Shown here piece after piece: positions 1 through 14,489 of a stretch of 64,000 nucleotides of DNA. Numbering within the stretch: the first letter of the stretch is position 1; each line of letters starts with the position of its first letter. Under the pieces are notes generated by a model. It made no database searches, was not told the DNA's origin, and saw only the letters and a program-made list of their open reading frames with translations. A program made the position numbers and the translations under genes. Source of the stretch: Sipunculus nudus (taxonomy: Eukaryota > Annelida > Sipuncula > Golfingiida > Sipunculidae); NCBI GenBank assembly GCA_026874595.1, contig CM049314.1, forward strand, positions 23,449,729-23,513,728. The letters run 5' to 3'.

Positions 1-2350
1 ATCAGTTTCTGCAGACTGGTGGCCCCATCTCTATTTTTTCGATTTTTCACAATTTTTTTTCTCTGTTTTTGAGACCTCAAAAGATGCCGTGATCTGTTAA
101 CAGGGCACAGATCTTAACCGCTGGACCTGGAATCTTTTCACTTTACATCAGAGAGGTCCATGAAAAGTCTTCTTGTAAACCTGGAATTAGGTCTCTGTTA
201 CCCATATTCTTCCATCTATGGGGCTCAGCAGTACCCCCCAGAATAATAAAAAAATTGATACAAAAGCTCAAATATCTGAACAACTAATGCATTGATCACC
301 ATGATTCTTTGCACGAATATATATCATGGAGTGTTTTATCAGTTTCTGCAGACTGTTGGCGCAACCTGTATTTTTTTATTTTTTTACAATTTTTTTTCTC
401 TGTTTTTGAGACCTCAAAAGATGCCGTGATCTGTTAACAGGGCACAGATCGTAACCGCTGGACCTGGAATCTTCTCACTTTACATTCAGAGAGGTCCATG
501 AAAAGTCTTCTTGTAAACCTGGAATTAGGTGTCTGTTACCCATATTCTTCCATCTATGGGGCTCCCCAGCACCCCCCCCCCCCCCAGAATAATGAAAAAT
601 TTGATACAAATGCTCAAATATCTGAAAAACTCATGCATCGATCACCATGAATCTTTGCATGGATATTGATTATGGAGCGTTTCATCAGTTTCTGCAGACT
701 GGTGGCACCTACTGTATTTTTTTTAATTTTTATGATTTTTTACTCTATTTTTGAGACCTCAGAAGATGCCGTCGTCTGTTAACAGGGCACAAATCTTAAC
801 CACTGGTCCTTGAATCTTCTCACTTTACATCCAGAGAGGTACATGAAAAGTCATCTTGGTATCCTGGAATTAGGTCTCTGTTACCCATATTCTTCCATCT
901 ATGGGGCTCCGAAGTACCTCCCAGAATAATAAAAAATTTGATACAAAAGCTCAAGTATCTGAACAACTAATACGTTGATCACCATGATTCTTTGCATGGA
1001 TATTAATCATGGAATGTTTTATCAGTTTCTGCAGACTGGTGGCCCTATCTTTCTTTTTTCGATTTTTTACAATTTTTTTTCTGTTTTTGAGACCTCAAAA
1101 GATGCCGTCATCTGTTAACTAGGCACAAATCTTAACACCTAGACCTGGAATCTTCTCACATTACTTCCAAAGAGGTCCAAAGAAAAGTCTTCTTGTAAAC
1201 CTGAAAATAGGTCTCTGTTACCCATATTCTTCCAACTATGGGGCTCCCCAGTACCCGCCAGAATAATAAAAAATTTGACACAAAAGCTCAAGTATCTGAA
1301 CAACTAATTCATTGATCACCATAATTCTTTGCACCAATATTGATCATTGAGTGTTTTATCAGTTTCTGCAGACTGGTGGTGCAACCTGTATTTTTTTATT
1401 TGTTACGATTTTTTTTCTCTGTTTTTGGGACCTCAAAAGATGCCGTCATCTGTTAACAGGGCACAAATTGAACCGCTGGACCTGGAATCTTCTCACTTTA
1501 CATCCAGAGAGGTCCATGAAAAGTCTTCTTGGAAACCTGGAATTAGGTCTCTGTTACCCATATTCTTCCATCTATGGGGCTCAGCAGTACCCCCCAGAAT
1601 AATAAAAAAATTGATACAAAAGCTCAAATATCTGAACAACTAATGCATTGATCACCATGATTCTTTGCACGAATATATATCATGGAGTGTTTTATCAGTT
1701 TCTGCAGACTGTTGGCGCAACCTGTATTTTTTTATTTTTTTACAATTTTTTTTCTCTGTTTTTGAGACCTCAAAAGATACCGTGATCTGTTAACAGGGCA
1801 CAGATCGTAACCGCTGGACCTGGAATCTTCTCACTTTACATTCAGAGAGGTCCATGAAAAGTCTTCTTGTAAACCTGGAATTAGGTCTCTGGTACCCATA
1901 TTCTTCCATCTATGGGGCTCAGCAGTACCCCCCAGAATAATAAAAAAAATTGATACAAAAGCTCAAATATCTGAACAACTAATGCATTGATCACCATGAT
2001 TCTTTGCACGAATATATATCATGGAGTGTTTTATCAGTTTCTGCAGACTGTTAGTGCAACCTGTATTTTTTTTATTTTTTACAATTTTTTTCTCTATTTT
2101 TGAGACCACAAAAGATGCTGTCATCTGTTTACAGGGCACAAATCGTAACAGCTACACCTGGAATCTTCTCACTTTACATCCAGAGAGGTACATGAAAAGT
2201 CTTCTTGGAAACCTCGAATTAGGTCTCTGTTACCCATTTTCTTCCATCTATGGGGCTCGAAGTACACCCCAGAATAATAAATAATTTGATACAAAAGCTC
2301 GAATTTCTGAACAACTAATGCATTGAACACCATGATTATTTGCTTGGATA

Positions 2351-5300
2351 TTAATCATGGAATGTTTTATCAGTTTCTGCAGACTGGTGGCCCCATCTCT
2401 ATTTTTTCGATTTTTCACAATTTTTTTTCTCTGTTTTTGAGACCTCAAAAGATGCGGTGATCTGTTAGCAGGGCACAAATCGTAACCCCTGGACCTGGAA
2501 TCTTCTCCCTTTACATTCAGAGAGGTCGATGAAAAGTCTTCTTGTAAACCTGGAATTAGGTCTCTGTTACCCATATTCTTCCATCTATGCATGGGGCTCT
2601 GCAGTACCCCCCAGAATAATAAAAAAATTTGATACAAAAGCTCAAATATCTGAACAACTAATGCATTGATCACCATGATTCTTTGCACGAATATTTATCA
2701 TGGATTGTTTTATCAGTTTCTGCAGACTGGTGGCGCCACCTGTATTTTTTTTATTTTTTACGATTTTTTTTCTCTTTTTTGATGCCTCAAAAGATGCTGT
2801 CATCTGTTTACAGGGCACAAATCGTAACAGCTACACCTGGAATCTTCTCACTTTACATCCAGAGAGGTACATGAAAAGTCTTCTTGGAAACCTCGAATTA
2901 GGTCTCTGTTACCCATTTTCTTCCATCTATGGGGCTCCCCAGTACCCCCCAGAATAATAAATAATTTGATACAAAAGCTCAAATTTCTGAACAACTAATG
3001 CATTGAACACCATGATTATTTGCTTGGATATTAATCATGGAATGTTTTATCAGTTTCTGCAGACTGGTGGCCCCATCTCTATTTTTTCGATTTTTCACAA
3101 TTTTTTTTCTCTGTTTTTGAGACCTCAAAAGATGCCGTGATCTGTTAACAGGGCACAGATCGTAACCGCTGGACCTGGAATCTTTTCACTTTACATTCAG
3201 AGAGGTCCATGAAAAGTCTTCTTGTAAACCTGGAATTAGGTCTCTGTTACCCATATTCTTCCATCTATGGGGCTCAGCAGTACCCCCCAGAATAATAAAA
3301 AAATTGATACAAAAGCTCAAATATCTGAACAACTAATGCATTGATCACCATGATTCTTTGCATGAATATATATCATGGAGTGTTTTATCAGTTTCTGCAG
3401 ACTGTTGGCGCAACCTGTATTTTTTTATTTTTTTACAATTTTTTTTCTCTGTTTTTGAGACCTCAAAAGATGCCGTGATCTGTTAACAGGGCACAGATCG
3501 TAACCGCTGGACCTGGAATCTTCTCACTTTACATTCAGAGAGGTCCATGAAAAGTCTTCTTGTAAACCTGGAATTAGGTCTCTGGTATCCATATTCTTCC
3601 ATCTATGGGACTCAGCAGTACCCCCCAGAATAATAAAAAAAATTGATACAAAAGCTCAAATATCTGAACAACTAATGCATTGATCACCATGATTCTTTGC
3701 ACGAATATATATCATGGAGTGTTTTATCGGTTTCTGCAGACTGTTGGTGCAACCTGTATTTTTTACAATTTTTTTCTCTATTTTTGAGACCACAAAAGAT
3801 GCTGTCATCTGTTTACAGGGCACAAATCGTAACAGCTACACCTGGAATCTTCTCACTTTACATCCAGAGAGGTACATGAAAAGTCTTCTTGGAAACCTCG
3901 AATTAGGTCTCTGTTACCCATTTTCTTCCATCTATGGGGCTCGAAGTACACCCCAGAATAATAAAAAATTTGATACAAAAGCTCACATTTCTGAACAACT
4001 AATGCATTGAACACCATGATTATTTGCTTGGATATTAATCATGGAATGTTTTATCAGTTTCTGCAGACTGGTGGCGCCATCTCTATTTTTTCGATTTTTC
4101 ACAATTTTTTTTCTCTGTTTTTGAGACCTCAAAAGATGCGGTGATCTGTTAGCAGGGCACAAATCGTAACCCCTGGACCTGGAATCTTCTCCCTTTACAT
4201 TCAGAGAGGTCGATGAAAAGTCTTCTTGTAAACCTGGAATTAGGTCTCTGTTACCCATATTCTTCCATCTATGCATGGGGCTCTGCAGTACCCCCCAGAA
4301 TAATAAAAAAATTTGATACAAAAGCTCAAATATCTGAACAACTAATGCATTGATCACCATGATTCTTTGCACGAATATTTATCATGGATTGTTTTATCAG
4401 TTTCTGCAGACTGGTGGCGCCACCTGTATTTTTTTTATTTTTTACGATTTTTTTTCTCTTTTTTGATGCCTCAAAAGATGCTGTCATCTGTTTACAGGGC
4501 ACAAATCGTAACAGCTACACCTGGAATCTTCTCACTTTACATCCAGAGAGGTACATGAAAAGTCTTCTTGGAAACCTCGAATTAGGTCTCTGTTACCCAT
4601 TTTCTTCCATCTATGGGGCTCCCCAGTACCCCCCAGAATAATAAATAATTTGATACAAAAGCTCAAATTTCTGAACAACTAATGCATTGAACACCATGAT
4701 TATTTGCTTGGATATTAATCATGGAATGTTTTATCAGTTTCTGCAGACTGGTGGCCCCATCTCTATTTTTTCGATTTTTCACAATTTTTTTTCTCTGTTT
4801 TTGAGACCTCAAAAGATGCCGTGATCTGTTAACAGGGCACAGATCGTAACCGCTGGACCTGGAATCTTTTCACTTTACATTCAGAGAGGTCCATGAAAAG
4901 TCTTCTTGTAAACCTGGAATTAGGTCTCTGTTACCCATATTCTTCCATCTATGGGGCTCAGCAGTACCCCCCAGAATAATAAAAAAATTGATACAAAAGC
5001 TCAAATATCTGAACAACTAATGCATTGATCACCATGATTCTTTGCACGAATATATATCATGGAGTGTTTTATCAGTTTCTGCAGACTGTTGGCGCAACCT
5101 GTATTTTTTTATTTTTTTACAATTTTTTTTCTCTGTTTTTGAGACCTCAAAAGATGCCGTGATCTGTTAACAGGGCACAGATCGTAACCGCTGGACCTGG
5201 AATCTTCTCACTTTACATTCAGAGAGGTCCATGAAAAGTCTTCTTGTAAACCTGGAATTAGGTCTCTGGTATCCATATTCTTCCATCTATGGGACTCAGC

Positions 5301-7402
5301 AGTACCCCCCAGAATAATAAAAAAAATTGATACAAAAGCTCAAATATCTGAACAACTAATGCATTGATCACCATGATTCTTTGCACGAATATATATCATG
5401 GAGTGTTTTATCGGTTTCTGCAGACTGTTGGTGCAACCTGTATTTTTTACAATTTTTTTCTCTATTTTTGAGACCACAAAAGATGCTGTCATCTGTTTAC
5501 AGGGCACAAATCGTAACAGCTACACCTGGAATCTTCTCACTTTACATCCAGAGAGGTACATGAAAAGTCTTCTTGGAAACCTCGAATTAGGTCTCTGTTA
5601 CCCATTTTCTTCCATCTATGGGGCTCGAAGTACACCCCAGAATAATAAAAAATTTGATACAAAAGCTCACATTTCTGAACAACTAATGCATTGAACACCA
5701 TGATTATTTGCTTGGATATTAATCATGGAATGTTTTATCAGTTTCTGCAGACTGGTGGCGCCATCTCTATTTTTTCGATTTTTCACAATTTATTTTCTCT
5801 GTTTTTGAGACCTCAAAAGATGCGGTGATCTGTTAGCAGGGCACAAATCGTAACCCCTGGACCTGGAATCTTCTCCCTTTACATTCAGAGAGGTCGATGA
5901 AAAGTCTTCTTGTAAACCTGGAATTAGGTCTCTGTTACCCATATTCTTCCATCTATGCATGGGGCTCTGCAGTACCCCCCAGAATAATAAAAAAATTTGA
6001 TACAAAAGCTCAAATATCTGAACAACTAATGCATTGATCACCATGATTCTTTGCACGAATATTTATCATGGATTGTTTTATCAGTTTCTGCAGACTGGTG
6101 GCGCCACCTGTATTTTTTTTATTTTTTACGATTTTTTTTCTCTTTTTTGATGCCTCAAAAGATGCTGTCATCTGTTTACAGGGCACAAATCGTAACAGCT
6201 ACACCTGGAATCTTCTCACTTTACATCCAGAGAGGTACATGAAAAGTCTTCTTGGAAACCTCGAATTAGCTCTCTGTTACCCATTTTCTTCCATCTATGG
6301 GGCTCCCCAGTACCCCCCAGAATAATAAATAATTTGATACAAAAGCTCAAATTTCTGAACAACTAATGCATTGAACACCATGATTATTTGCTTGGATATT
6401 AATCATGGAATGTTTTATCAGTTTCTGCAGACTGGTGGCCCCATCTCTATTTTTTCGATTTTTCACAATTTTTTTTCTCTGTTTTTGAGACCTCAAAAGA
6501 TGCCGTGATCTGTTAACAGGGCACAGATCGTAACCGCTGGACCTGGAATCTTTTCACTTTACATTCAGAGAGGTCCATGAAAAGTCTTCTTGTAAACCTG
6601 GAATTAGGTCTCTGTTACCCATATTCTTCCATCTATGGGGCTCAGCAGTACCCCCCAGAATAATAAAAAAATTGATACAAAAGCTCAAATATCTGAACAA
6701 CTAATGCATTGATCACCATGATTCTTTGCACGAATATATATCATGGAGTGTTTTATCAGTTTCTGCAGACTGTTGGCGCAACCTGTATTTTTTTATTTTT
6801 TTACAATTTTTTTTCTCTGTTTTTGAGACCTCAAAAGATGCCGTGATCTGTTAACAGGGCACAGATCGTAACCGCTGGACCTGGAATCTTCTCACTTTAC
6901 ATTCAGAGAGGTCCATGAAAAGTCTTCTTGTAAACCTGGAATTAGGTCTCTGGTATCCATATTCTTCCATCTATGGGACTCAGCAGTACCCCCCAGAATA
7001 ATAAAAAAAATTGATACAAAAGCTCAAATATCTGAACAACTAATGCATTGATCACCATGATTCTTTGCACGAATATATATCATGGAGTGTTTTATCGGTT
7101 TCTGCAGACTGTTGGTGCAACCTGTATTTTTTACAATTTTTTTCTCTATTTTTGAGACCACAAAAGATGCTGTCATCTGTTTACAGGGCACAAATCGTAA
7201 CAGCTACACCTGGAATCTTCTCACTTTACATCCAGAGAGGTACATGAAAAGTCTTCTTGGAAACCTCGAATTAGGTCTCTGTTACCCATTTTCTTCCATC
7301 TATGGGGCTCGAAGTACACCCCAGAATAATAAATAATTTGATACAAAAGCTCACATTTCTGAACAACTAATGCATTGAACACCATGATTATTTGCTTGGA
7401 TA
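2351..7402 (+). repeat. Higher-order repeat: three 1,684-bp blocks of five units
   Basis: Blocks 2,351-4,034, 4,035-5,718 and 5,719-7,402 are nearly identical, while the five units inside each differ clearly. The period was measured from ATTAATCATGGAATG at about 2,351, 4,035, 5,719 and 7,403. Differences between blocks are few: for example GGTGGCCCCAT at 2,384 against GGTGGCGCCAT near 4,071, one T-tract change near 5,792, and AGCTCTCTG at 6,269 for AGGTCTCTG. This is the pattern of recent block amplification by unequal exchange. Confidence 0.93.
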
Positions 7403-9440
7403 TTAATCATGGAATGTTTTATCAGTTTCTGCAGACTGGTGGCGCCATCTCTATTTTTTCGATTTTTCACAATTTTTTTTCTCTGTTTTTGAGACCTCAA
7501 AAGATGCGGTGATCTGTTAGCAGGGCACAAATCGTAACCCCTGGACCTGGAATCTTCTCCCTTTACATTCAGAGAGGTCAATGAAAAGTCTTCTTGTAAA
7601 CCTGGAATTAGGTCTCTGTTACCCATATTCTTCCATCTATGGGGCTCAGCAGTACCCCCCCCCCCCCAGAATAATAAAAAATTTGATACAAAAGCTCAAA
7701 TATCTGAACAACTAATGCATTGATCACCATGATTCTTTGCATGAATATATATCATGGAGTGTTTTATCAGTTTCTGCAGACAGTTGGTGCAACCTATATT
7801 TTTTTATATTTTACAATTTTTTTCTCTATTTTTGAGACCTCAAAATATGCTGTCATCTGTTAACAGGGCACAAATCATAACTGCTGGACCTGGAATCTTC
7901 TCACTTTACATCAGAGACGTACATGAAAAGTCTTCTTTGAAATCTGGAATTAGGTCCCTGTTACCCATATTCTTCCATCTATGCATTGGGCTCCGCAGTA
8001 CCCCCCAGAATATTAAAAAAATTTGATACAAAAGCTCAAATATCTGAACAACTAATGCATTGATCACCATGATTCTTTGCACGAATATTTATCATGGAGT
8101 GTTTTATTAGTTTCTGCAGACTGGTAGCGCGACCTGTATTTTTTTATTTTTTACGATTTTTTTCTCTATTTTGATGCCTCAAAAGATGCTGTCATCTGTT
8201 AACAGGGCACTAATCGTAACAGCTGGACCTGGAATCTTCTCACTTTACATCCAGAGAGGTACATGAAAAGTCTTCTTGGAAACCTGGAATTAGGTCTCTG
8301 TTACCCATATTCTTCCATCTATGGGGCTCGAAGTACCCCCCAGATTTATAAAAAATTTGATACAAAAGCTCAAATTTCTGAACAACTAATGCATTGAACA
8401 CCATGATTATTTGCTTGGATATTAATCATGGAATATTTTATCAGTTTCTGCAGACTGGTGGCCCCATCTCTATTTTTTCGATTTTTCACAATTTTTTTTC
8501 TCTGTTTTTGAGACCTCAAAAGATACCGTGATCTGTTAACAGGACACAAATCGTAACCGCTGGACCTGGAATCTTCTCACTTTACATTCAGAGAGGTCCA
8601 TGAAAAGTCTTCTTGTAAACCTGGAATTAGGTCTCTGTTACCCATATTCTTCCATCTATGGGGCTCAGCAGTACCCCCCAGAATAATAAAAAAAATTGAT
8701 ACAAAAGCTCAAATATCTGAACAACTAATGCATTGATCACCATGATTCTTTGCACGAATATATATTATGGAGTGTTTTATCAGTTTCTGCAGACTGTTGG
8801 CGCAACCTGTATTTTTTTATTTTTTTACAATTTTTTTCTCTATTTTTGAGACCTCAAAAGATGCTGTCATCTGTTAACAGGGCACAAATCATAACCGCTG
8901 GACCTGGAATCTTCTCACTTTACATCAGAGAGGTACATGAAAAGTCTTCTTTGAAACCTGGAATTAGGTCTCTGTTACCAATATTCTTCCATCTATGCAT
9001 TGGGCTCCGCAGTACCCCCCAGAATAATAAAAAAAAATTTGATACAAAAGCTCAAATATCTGAACAACTAATGCATTGATCACCATGATTCTTTGCACGA
9101 ATATATATCATGGAGTGTTTTATCAGTTTCTGCAGACTGTTGGTGCAACCTGTATTTTTTTTATTTTTTACAATTTTTTTCTCTATTTTTGAGACCTCAA
9201 AAGATGCTGTCATCTGTTAACAGGGCACAAATCATAACTGCTGGACCTGGAATCTTCTCACTTTACATCAGAGACGTACATGAAAAGTCTTCTTTGAAAT
9301 CAGGAATTAGGTCCCTGTTACCCATATTCTTCCATCTATGCATTGGGCTCCGCAGTACCCCCCAGAATAATAAAAAAATTTGATACAAAAGCTCAAATAT
9401 CTGAACAACTAATGCATTGATAACCATGATTCTTTGCACG

Positions 9441-11468
9441 AATATTTATCATGGAGTGTTTTATTAGCTTCTGCAGACTGGTAGCGCCACCTGTATTTTT
9501 TTATTTTTTACGATTTTTTTCTCTATTTTGATGCCTCAAAAGATGCTGTCATCTGTTAACAGGGCACAAATCGTAACAGCTGCACCTGGAATCTTCTCAC
9601 TTTACATCCAGAGAGGTACATGAAAAGTCTTCTTGGAAACTTGGAATTAGGTCTCTGTTACCCATATTCTTCCATCTATGGGGCTCGAAGTACCCCCCAG
9701 AATTATAAAAAATTTGATACAAAAGCTCACATTTCTGAACAACTAATGCATTGAACACCATGATTATTTGCTTGGATATTAATCATGGAATGTTTTATCA
9801 GTTTCTGCAGACTGGTGGCCCCATCTCTATTTTTTCGATTTTTCACAATTTTTTTTCTCTGTTTTTGAGACCTCAAAAGATACCGTGATCTGTTAACAGG
9901 GCACAAATCGTAACCCCTGGACCTGGAATATTCTCACTTTACATCCGGAGAGGTCCATGAAAAGTCTTCTTGGAAACCTGGAATTAGGTCTCTGTTACCC
10001 ATATTCTTCCATCTATGGGGCTCAGCAGTACCCCCCCCAGAATAATAAAAAATTTGATACAAAAGCTCAAATTTCTGAACAACTAATGCATCGAAGACCA
10101 TGATTATTTGCACGAATATATATCATGGAGTGTTTTATCAGTTTCTGCAGACTGGTGGCCCCATCTCTATTTTTTCGATTTTTCACAATTTTTTTTCTCT
10201 GTTTTTGAGACCTCAAAAGATGCCGTGATCTGTTAACAGGGCACAGATCGTAACCGCTGGACCTGGAATCTTCTCACTTTACATTCAGAGAGGTCCATGA
10301 AAAGTCTTCTTGTAAACCTGGAATTAGGTCTCTGTTCCCCATATTCTTCCATCTATGGGGCTCAGCAGTACCCCCCCACAATAATAAAAAATTTGATACA
10401 AAAGCTCAAGTATCTGAACAACTAATGCGTTGATTACCATGATTCTTTGCACGAATATTTATCATGGAGTGTTTTATTAGTTTCTGCAGACTGGTAGCGC
10501 CACCTGTATTTTTTTATTTTTTACGATTTTTTTTCTCTATTTTGATGCCTCAAAAGATGCTGTCATCTGTTAACAGGGCACAAATCGTAACAGCTGCACC
10601 TGGAATCTTCTCACTTTACATCCAGAGAGGTACATGAAAAGTCTTCTTGGAAACTTGGAATTAGGTCTCTGTTACCCATATTCTTCCATCTATGGGGCTC
10701 GAAGTACCCCCCAGAATTATAAAAAATTTGATACAAAAGCTCAAATTTCTGAACAACTAATGCATTGAACACCATGATTATATGCTTGGATATTAATCAT
10801 GGAATGTTTTATCAGTTTCTGCAGACTGGTGGCCCCATCTCTATTTTTTCGATTTTTCACAATTTTTTTTCTCTGTTTTTGAGACCTCAAAAGATACCGT
10901 GATCTGTTAACAGGGCACAAATCGTAACCCCTGGACCTGGAATATTCTCACTTTACATCCGGAGAGGTCCATGAAAAGTCTTCTTGGAAACCTGGAATTA
11001 GGTCTCTGTTACCCATATTCTTCCATCTATGGGGCTCAGCAGTACCCCCCCCAGAATAATAAAAAATTTGATACAAAAGCTCAAATTTCTGAACAACTAA
11101 TGCATCGAACACCATGATTATTTGCACGAATATATATCATGGAGTGTTTTATCAGTTTCTGCAGACTGGTGGCCCGATCTCTATTTTTTCGATTTTTCAC
11201 AATTTTTTTTCTCTGTTTTTGAGACCTCAAAAGATGCCGTGATCTGTTAACAGGGCACAGATCGTAACCCCTGGACCTGGAATCTTCTCACTTTACATTC
11301 AGAGAGGTCCATGAAAAGTCTTCTTGTAAACCTGGAATTAGGTCTCTGTTCCCCATATTCTTCCATCTATGGGGCTCAGCAGTACCCCCCCACAATAATA
11401 AAAAATTTGATACAAAAGCTCAAGTATCTGAACAACTAATGCGTTGATTACCATGATTCTTTGCACGA
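9441..11468 (+). repeat. Second higher-order repeat: two ~1,014-bp blocks of three units
   Basis: Blocks of about 9,441-10,454 and 10,455-11,468 share unit order and private variants: GATACCGTGATC, TATTCTCACTTTACATCCGG, and GTACCCCCCCCAG or CCCCCCCACAATAATA in successive units. This trimer differs from the 1,684-bp pentamer, so the array grew in at least two episodes. Confidence 0.85.
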
Positions 11469-11891
11469 ATATATATCATGGAGTGTTTTATCAGTTTCTG
11501 CAGACTGTTGGCTCAACCTGTTTTTCTTTTATTTTTTTACAATTTTTTTCTCTATTTTTGAGACCTCAAAAGTTGCTGTCATCTGTTAACAGGGCACAAA
11601 TCATAACCACTGGACCTGGAATCTTCTCACTTTACATCAGAGAGGTACATGAAAAGTCTTCTTTGAAACCTGGAATTAGGTCTCTGTTACCCATATTCTT
11701 CCATCTATGCATTGGGCTCCACAGTACCCGCCAGAATAATAAAAAAAAATTTGATACAAAAGCTCAAATATCTGAACAACTAATGCATTGAACACCATGA
11801 TTATTTGCTTGGATATTAATCATGGAATGTTTTGTCAGTTTCTGCAGACTGGTGGCCCCATCTCTATTTTTTTCGATTTTTCACAATTTTT

Positions 11892-14489
11892 AGCTCAGCT
11901 GACTATAAGTCATCTGAGCTATAGTCGTGGTCCATTGTCCGTCGTCCGTCCGTCTGTCCGTCCGTCCGTCCGTCCGTCCGTAGATGTGGCACGTTTTGAA
12001 ACCGTAAGACCTAGGAATCCAAAATTCGGCATAATGTTAGATGTCCCCAAGATCTCCTACCAAGCCGAAAACTGGGTGTTTGCAACTTCGTTCCTTTGAG
12101 AAATTAAGGAAAAACCTCAATTTTTTATTAAAAACCTATTTTCACCCTTCAGGACTGCCTAATATCAAAACCACTCATCTGTTTTACCTCATATTTACCA
12201 TAAATATTCCTCTATATAGTTCCTATGTACATGCCAGAAATTATGTCTGTATTATTTAATTTAAAAAAGTTATGGGCCCAAACATAATGCATTTTGTAAA
12301 AAATCAGAAAAGATATTTGATCACTTAACACAAAAAATGTTAATGCTATGGACCTTTTTTTCAGTAATATAACTTTAATTAATCAAAATTAAATTGTATA
12401 CCCAAAATTAGATGAAAATCTTTTAAATTTTTTAAAATATTAATAAAAATAAAAAATTGGTACCTTAAATTTTGCCCAACTTTGACCATGGCACGTTTTT
12501 TTCCTGTAAGTACTGTGGATTTAATTTTCACAGCATGTTTTTGTTAGCATTTCAACTGTTAACACCAAAAATTTTAAACCAGGTGATCAAAAACTGTAGA
12601 TTTTAATCAATTTTTCAAGCACCATGTAACATATTGTTTACATCAAGCTAGTGTTATGCAGTTTGCAAGAGCTCAGCTCCCCAACTTCAGCTCTAAGTTC
12701 CTTAAATTCGGCATACAGTGAGATGTCTCCAAAATGCCCTACCATGCCAAGAATTTGGTCACTAGGACATTCGAGATATTAATGAAAAACTTCATTTTTC
12801 CATTAAAAACCCATTGTTACACTTCAAGACTGCCTAATATCAAAACCACTGATCTGACTTTAATCATAAATAATATACATATTTTTCATTCTCTATGCAC
12901 ATGCCAGAATGATGTCAATATTGTGTAATTGTTTTAAGTTATATGCCCAAACATAATGCACTTTGTAAAAAATCAAGAAATATATTTACTCCCTTAAAAG
13001 AGCATTGCTGAAGCTAGAGATTTTTTTGTCAGGGATGTTACATTATTTAATCAAGATTCAATTGAATACCCAAAATTAGTTCTGAATTTTTCAAATTTTA
13101 TTTAGTATAAATATAAAATTTGTACCTTAAATTTTGCCAAACTGTGACCATGGCACGTTTGTTTCCCGTGAGCACTGTTGATATAATTTTCATATCATGC
13201 ACACATAAGCATTTCAGCTTTTTAGTTTAGAAAGCTGAAAGAAATTGGCCAAAAATTGTAGCTTTTATTAATGTTTTTTATGAGACCCTGTCAGACTTTG
13301 GCTCTCTCCAGCCCCTCTTGATTCACCTGTATGTTGACCTTGTTGACCTTTCATCAAATTATGCATGCTTGAGGCGAGGCATACATGGAATCCAGGCAGC
13401 TTATGGCAAGCCACAGTTGATCCAGGTGTCCAACCCAACTCATCTAGTAGTTTTAACCAAGAACATAACAAAAAACAATAAATTAATAAATTTTTATTGG
13501 TTTTTAATAACAAATGAAAGAAAAATAGAAAAGGAATTTGTTAGTTTATAATAACAGGAAATTAACTTGCAGTTACTGATGATATAAGAATCTTGTATCG
13601 ATGGGTAGAATGTCACATATTCCAAATAACACCATGCAGTCACCTATGGCATTTTTCAGTTCAATTTTAATGATAAAGAAGTAAATCATATTATTCATTA
13701 CTAATCATTAGGGATCATATGAAGGTAATTAGATAAAGATGCAGTTGATAATATTAATCTAGTTTCCTGCTGTGTCTAGTGTGTACATTGATGTGAAATT
13801 AGTCCAAAATGAATTTTTTACAGTTATTTTTTAATATAAATAAAAGCCATTAAACCAGGTACTTATGATCATTATTTAAATGTGTGAATTTTGTATATTC
13901 TGGATTCTCAACATCATTGTTTGGTGAAAACTGAATAAATTCCAGACATGGTGCAAAGACTTTGTAATTGTATTTAAATACGAATATGATTTTGTACTCC
14001 ATTATAAAATTTCTTGCATAAAGAATGGGAATTCAGGTAAAAATGAAAATATATGAATACTCGTGTAAATACTTTCAAAATGTATTCATGAATGCATTCA
14101 TGAATATATTCTTTAATATTATTTTAATAATCATATCAGTTATATTTCATTTTAAAAAATCATATGATTCTCTAATTATTTTAAATAAAAACAATATTTG
14201 TACTTTTTTTAATAAATAGTTAAACTCATATATTATATGTTCTGCTTATAAGTTATATGGCCAAGTCAAAATCTGTGTGACAATAGTACTCCATTTGTTA
14301 ATAAAATAAATGAAATCAATCCTCTTCCCTGTCTCCAAAGGTACTATCAAAATCATACATAAGCTAAACAACAACAACTCATAATACAGCTTATATTTAT
14401 TACCACACAAAACAAGCATGTGCCTCATTTCTAAATAATATTTTTTTATCATATATAACAGCTGAGCGTCGTGACCCATAGGTCCCTTG
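11892..14489 (+). mobile_element. Tandem-bodied element, subfamily B, inserted in a satellite unit
   Basis: The array breaks off inside a T-tract at 11,891. The head AGCTCAGCTGACTATAAGTC forms an imperfect hairpin with the following CATCTGAGCT and leads into a (TCCG)n tract at about 11,938-11,982. The body differs from the 338-bp unit. It has about two diverged copies of a ~650-bp unit (near 12,009-12,660 and 12,690-13,260), then AT-rich sequence. The tail CAGCTGAGCGTCGTGACCC...CCCTTG ends at 14,489, and the interrupted unit resumes in its T-tract. GCTCAGCTGAC at the head and GTCAGCTGAGC near the tail are inverted. No transposase frame is visible, so it looks non-autonomous. Superfamily is unknown. 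Confidence 0.8.

Larger units (their letters stand above)
1..11891 (+). repeat. Satellite-like array of ~338-bp units, about 35 copies
   Basis: Head-to-tail copies of one unit fill this stretch. Landmarks recur about every 338 bases: TTTATCAGTTTCTGCAGACT, a T-rich tract, GAGACCTCAAAAGATG, ATCTGTTAACAGGGCACA, CTGGACCTGGAATCTTCTCA, GGTCTCTGTTACCCATATTC, GTACCCCCCAGAATAATAAA and CAACTAATGCATTGATCACC. The array is already under way at base 1, so its left edge is outside the window. Copies differ by scattered substitutions and by lengths of T and C runs. Open frames of 60-146 codons occur on both strands; they repeat with the array and show no protein family, so they are not annotated. The same unit in older form recurs at 16,625-21,140, 40,690-43,380 and, inverted, from 62,450. 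Confidence 0.95.

Noticed and set aside
1347-11791. Many 60-146-codon frames on both strands in the satellite (for example 2,248-2,688 minus and 8,750-9,079 plus)
   Set aside because: They recur with the 338-bp unit, exist in several frames at once and vary with T- and C-run length. No protein family or splice context was seen.
1-11891. CRISPR-like direct repeats
   Set aside because: Units of ~338 bases abut each other with no unique spacers, and the DNA is eukaryotic.
11892-14489. Typical Helitron
   Set aside because: It lacks a TC start and a CTRR end, and inserts in T-runs rather than between A and T. A tail hairpin alone is not enough.
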